Source: Uloborus plumipes (taxonomy: Eukaryota; Arthropoda; Arachnida; Araneae; Uloboridae). Taken from it: DNA of 64,000 nucleotides. Positions 43,701 to 49,700 of this stretch are shown here, one piece after another (positions within the stretch are counted from its first letter, which is position 1; each line of letters starts with the position of its first letter). Made by a program: the position numbers and the translations under genes. The stretch lies in the NCBI GenBank assembly GCA_038373865.1, contig JAXGGA010001055.1:107603-171602 (forward strand), given 5' to 3'. Under the pieces are notes generated by a model. It worked only from the letters and a program-made list of their open reading frames with translations, did not search any database and was not told where the DNA came from.

Positions 43701-46700
43701 TGGAGTGCGTACAGCTCTTAATCGACCAGTGTCATGTCTGTTGACGCCGAAGCCACCTGTTTCACAAAGTTGACGATGCAACCGTTGAAAAATTCTGTGA
43801 TCCGGCATTCGGCGATCAGGATACTCCTCGCGATACATTCGTAACGCAGCTCTGCCGTTACCATTTGCACGACCGTACATGTAATGCATGTCTGCTTTTT
43901 CTGAATTCGTGAAGTCACCCATCTTCTACGGCAGCACAATTGAGAATGGCGCTTTTCCTCATTGCGATGCATCATATTCAACAGCGGCTGGACATCTACT
44001 GCCCTCTACTGGCAATGATACCAACTGATCCCTCCATTTTTCTTTCCTTTTATTTCTCTTGTTTACGACTCACCGCGTCACTTGCGACTATACATTCCTA
44101 TACAAAAAGTCATTGTTACAATGCCCTTGACCTACCCTAAAAGTTTGTACCATGAGTTTAGGACCACCCTGTATATACAGGGTGTCCACTCCAATCGTGG
44201 ACCAATAGCTAATTTCTAAACCGCTAGAGATAAGCATAGAGTTTATTTAGGAAAAAATCTCCAAATTACGAAAGGAATTTTGGGTCCATTCAATGTTTTT
44301 CAAAAAATCAAATTTTGAAAGAGTTACGAAATTTAAATTTTTATACAGCCCCTCAGTCCTATCAATCATATTTAGTAAAATATTCTTGACACTGTAACGT
44401 TTAAAACTAAAAAAAAATCACTCTTCTACCACAAAAATTGACCGAGTTATGACGTTTTGAAAAATCAAGATTTTGAAGGATTTCGCATACGGTCCCTTAA
44501 GCGACCTCTCGATGACGTCATGAAATAATGCAAAATCTTGATTTTTCAAAACGTCATAACTCGGTCAATTTTTGTGGTAGAGGAGTGATTTTTTTTTAGT
44601 TTTAAACGTTGCAGTGTCAAGAATGTTTTACTAAATATGATTGATAGGACTGAGGGGCTGTATAAAAATTTAAATTTCGTAACTCTTTCAAAATTTGATT
44701 TTTTGAAAAACATTGAATAGACACAAAATTCCTTTCGTAATTTGGAGATTTTTTCCTAAATAAACTATATGCTTATCTCTAACGGTTTAGAAATTAGCTA
44801 TTGGTCCACGATTGGAGTGGACACCCTGTATATATATATATGTATATATAAATATGTGTTTAGTCTTTTGTGATATCTGCTTACTTTTATGAATTAACTA
44901 GCAGTACCCGCACGGCGATGCCCGTGCAAAAAATGTAAAGAAAGTCAACTGAATAAATTTAAATTCACTCCACCCTCTTAAGTAAAATTATTATATTCTT
45001 TAATTCAAATGTGCACCACGACCTTTTAAAATATATTGATGACACTTTTAATTCCATTTCAGTTTGTAGTGCTCAATGCGAGGATTATTTTAGTTTTAAA
45101 GACTTTTTTCTTCTTTTCGTGTGTGTGTGACGAACTTATTTATTTTTAGCGAAATTTTTACGTTTCAATGGAACTTTTGACACAACTGTAGAGCCAAGAT
45201 TTTCGAAAACTCTCAACGACCACAGCAATATTGCCCTTGAAATTTAATATAATTCACCGATTTAACCGTAATTTCAATGTAAAATTGGTCGCCAAATCTA
45301 AATTTATTAACATAGGGAACCGATTGTATCAGGTAGATCAGCCACAACCATTCTTCCATGATTTTAATGTGAACATTAAAAGGAAAGAAATATAATGTCT
45401 TTCGTACCATCTCTTTGAAGTGATTACAATCTAACAGTGACCCTCAAATAAGCAAGATTTCACTGGCCGGGTAGTTTGTAAAATTTCCCGATTGTTGCCA
45501 AAATTTACGACGCCAAACACGAAAAGTAACTGAATAGCGGTGTTTCAGAAAATGTCAGAATGGAACTATTATTCTTAAAAATTTAGTGATGGCGGCATTA
45601 AATACATGTTTTAAACATGCAATAAAATACTCGTTAGACTGCAAACAACTACTGTTCCTCCCCAGACCGTTTTTTTTTTCTTTGATTTGGAGAAAGTAGT
45701 GTTTCACTGGCTGGGAGGTTTGGTAAATTTCCTGATTGTCGCCAAACTTTACGATGCCAAATGCGAAGAGGAACTGAATAGCCATCCCTAAATTTTTAAC
45801 ACTAATAGTTCCATTGTGACATTTTCGGTAACACCGAATTTTGAGGAAGTCAACTTAATAAATTTAAATTCACTTTAACCTCCTCTGAAGAAAAATTATT
45901 ATATCCTTTAGTTCAAATGCTCTCTCCACAACCTTTTAAATTCACTTAAAGTCATGTTAAAGTTTAAATCAATTCGCCAAATAAATATAAGAGACAGAAA
46001 GTTAAGTAAGTAACAGGAGATATTAATTAATCAAATTGAATAAATTTTCAAGGCTTAAATCTATACCGCAAATTTAAACCACAATGTAACTTCAGGGACA
46101 AAAGAGCAGCTGATCAGGAAAATGGCTGTAGTGTTTCAGTTCTGCGTACAGAGTTAGGCCTTCAAAATTGACTAAATTTGATTAATTAATATTTCATGTC
46201 CTAATTAACGGACAGAAACGTGCTAAAACTTTTCTTTTTCAGAAAAAAAACCCCTTTCCAACGATATATAATGTTTTGGGGTGTTGGAAGATTTTCCCCC
46301 AGTAGCGTACATAGACTAAGGTGCGCCCCCCAGCAAGATTTGTAAGTGCGCCCCCCACCCCCTATTAAAATGTAAGAAATATTTTTCCCGTGTAACCTTT
46401 AGTGCTATTTTTCTGGATCGGGCGCCCTTAAACCTCTTGCGCCCCCCCCGCGCCGCGGGGGTTGCGGGGGCGCTATGTATGCCACTGTTTTCCCCCCTCA
46501 ATTATGGTGGATACATCAAAAATGAGACTAATTAATTAATTTAAAAATAACTAATTCGAAATTAAAAATTTGGCCTTCGAGGTGCACGAGGGCGGGTTCG
46601 TTCGAATTTTTGAGCCAAGTTTCAGGTCTGTAGGTGCTGTGGGGACTTCTGGCCAGCGGTTACAAACGAACAAACAAACAAACAAACAAACAAACACCGT

Positions 46701-49700
46701 CATCTTTATATATATAGATAGTTAATGACTTTCTTGTACATATTTGTAAATAAATTTTGTGTAATTTCACAAGAACTGTATCATCATATAAAGATTTCTT
46801 GTACCTGTGCCAAACATCAGAAAATAGATCTAAATGTATATTTTAGCACTTTAAGAAACATAATTAATGTACGATTACTATTAAATATATTTTGCTCTTT
46901 TATAGATAGGCAGAGGCGGACTGGCCGTAGAGACCACCTGCCCGCGGGCAGGTGCGCCCTCCGACCTGTGCGCCCTCAAAACGTGTGCGCCTTCGGTTTT
47001 TTTTTTAAATAATTTTAAAGGTTTGCAAGCAACCCCTAACAGTTTGAAAAGTCCCCCCCCCCCCTACACTGCCAGTGCGCCTTCAACTTTAGTTAATTAC
47101 TTATTTTTTACTTTTTTCCGACGTTTGTAAACATGTAAGAAGTAGTCAATAAGCGTTATCAGAAGGCGGTTCTTATTGTACCCCAGAAGTGATAGGTGGT
47201 CTTTAAGGGAGATCTCATCCAAAGTTAGCGCCCTCCGGTCTGTGTGTCCTTGCACCGTGAACAAAGACCCCCCCCCCCCTTTTTTTTAATATTTACGTTC
47301 GAAGCATGGAAAGCAATCTATAAAAGATTGAAGAAGATGGTTATACTCAATAATGTACCTGTTATAATTAACTTTTATTTATTGCACTCCAGACGTGATA
47401 GGTTGTCGGAAAGGGGGATCTTTGCCAAAAAAAAAAAAAAATACAGCGCCTTCCAGGTTGTACGCCCTTGCGCCCTCGAACCTGTGCGCCTTCGTTTTTT
47501 TCCACCTTACTTTCGGAAGCTATGAAACAGGCAGGCCCCCAGACGTGAGAGCAGTCCGGTCGTCGGGGGGGGGGGGGGGTCTCAATCTAAAGTGAGCGCC
47601 CTCCGGCCTATGTATCATTGCACCCTCGAATCTAGTTGACTTGGATGCCCTCCCCCCTCCCCTTTTTTAATTCGAAGCGAATGAAAGTTTATAAAAGTTT
47701 GCTGCAGATTATAATTAATAATGCGCCATAATTAAATTTAATTCATTGCCACCCACCCGCCCCTAGAGGGGATAGGTAGTCTGGAAGGAAGACCTTCATC
47801 AAAAAAAAAAATCTTCCTCTGAGCTATGCGTCTTTGCGCCTTCAAACCTGTGCTCCTTTGGTGTTTTAATTTTTTTATTCGAAGCGCGTGAAGTACTAAT
47901 AAAAGTTTCAGAACAAGGTTCAAATGAATAGAGTAAAAAATAAACTTTGAATTCATAGCGCCTCAAAGGGGATAGATAGTATGGTCTTAAACCAAAGTGA
48001 GCGCTCTTATTTTTGTGCGTTTTCCTCTCTTTTGTGTGTGTGTGTCTGTGTGTACGTGTGTGTGTCAAGTCAAAGTGTCAATCTACCTTGATTAAGGTTA
48101 CGAACTCATGTATAGTGATGCTGGTTAGAGAAATCGGTTGGCAAAAGATTCTTCAGATAGGGTATTTTTATGATGTCAGAAAGCTGCATCAGTAAGCAAT
48201 TGAATTGTATTGCACTGAAAAACGTGTACTACCGACAAAAATGTTTAGTTTTGCCTAAAATAAAATTAAATAATGATTTACTGAATATTGTGTAGTTGAT
48301 TGACTGGCTCCTCCCTATTTTCATGAGCATTGTAATAGTAAGCGGATAATCAAAACAGCAGTAAGTAAGTAAAAATACAGCAGATAATACCCTTAAACAG
48401 CTAAATCTATGTATGCACACACCATAATTCTTTATAAATCGCACAACTTTTCAAAGGTAAACAATTGAAAAAAACAATTTCTGTATTTTAAGCACAACAG
48501 CTAATATGTAACCATTTAGTGCAGGATGAAGCTCTGTTATGAAGCCCGTTTTTTTGTGAATAATGGTTAAAATTGTATTTTATTTAAATCTATATAAGTG
48601 TTCCATGGTGTGCAATATAACGATCTTGTATTACAAGATCGGTTTTAACACAATGAGGAGGGCTTACAAATATTTTTTTCAACTTCGATTACTGACTTTT
48701 TTGAGATTTGGTACACTGTTTTGGTTTCTCAAACATTGTCCGACTAATTTTAACATACAGATCTAGAATTTTAAGCTTGAGACAGAAATCACAAATAAGA
48801 AATGCAATTTTTGTTAAGCACCAGAGGACAAAGAAGTTGTAGCTAAGGAAGTAACTTTAATTTTTTAATGAATATAAACGCGTTTAAAATAGAGCGAGAT
48901 GTATTACTGTGAACTGAAAGTTTTATTTATTGGTGTATTATTTTAAGGATTTATCTTTATAAATCAATTTAATAAAGATGATTTTATCTAGAGTTTGCTT
49001 TTCTTATTATTTACGCTTTATTGGAGATCCTGCATGAGAGTAAGCAAAAAATTTCCATAAAACATTTCAGAATGTAACACGGTCGTAAAAAATGTAACTT
49101 TAATTGAGAAATGAGAGGAATAAACATCGCCATTGTATATTACTAGCTGTTTTCTCAGGGATTGCACGGTCTACCGTGAAAATAAAAGTTTTGCCAAGAG
49201 ACCCATGTTCACTAATCAGGCTCAAATACAAGAAAAAATTGTGTACAATTTCACGCCAAAGGGAAGGAATAGCTATTTCAAAATTTAAATTGAGACCTTA
49301 TCGGATTTTTTTAAACACACCTATCTCCCCCTCCATATGAAATTTCTGAGTATTGAAAAACCTTTGTGACAAATTTGGCAAAGATCCGACGGAAACTTAT
49401 TGTTGTTATTTCCACAATATAATCCTACGAAACTGGCTAACAGGCAGTATGACTCAGAATTTAAACTTAGACCTCTTTGGATTTTTTTGAGTTCCGATGT
49501 TCCGAAAATCTTCAGCGTGAATTTCTGAGCAGCAAAGGACTTTGGTACGAAATTTGGTAAAGATCCGGCGCAAACTGAGGATTTGTAGAAGAAGCATACA
49601 CACCCACACCCAAATATTCACACCCATTCATTATGCAGGTTTAAATTTATGATTTAACAACGGTATACTCCCAATTAACCGCGCAATTGGGTGGCACGGG

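Noticed and set aside
42887..43744. Plus-strand ORFs of 86-87 residues inside the mariner
   Set aside because: Shadows of the intact minus-strand transposase.
46316..46501. Minus-strand 61-residue ORF
   Set aside because: Lies almost entirely in a 188-bp hAT MITE with exact target duplication.
47244..47595. ORFs of 66-93 residues in the GCGCC-rich array
   Set aside because: Low-complexity translation of tandem repeats inside a nonautonomous hAT-type element.
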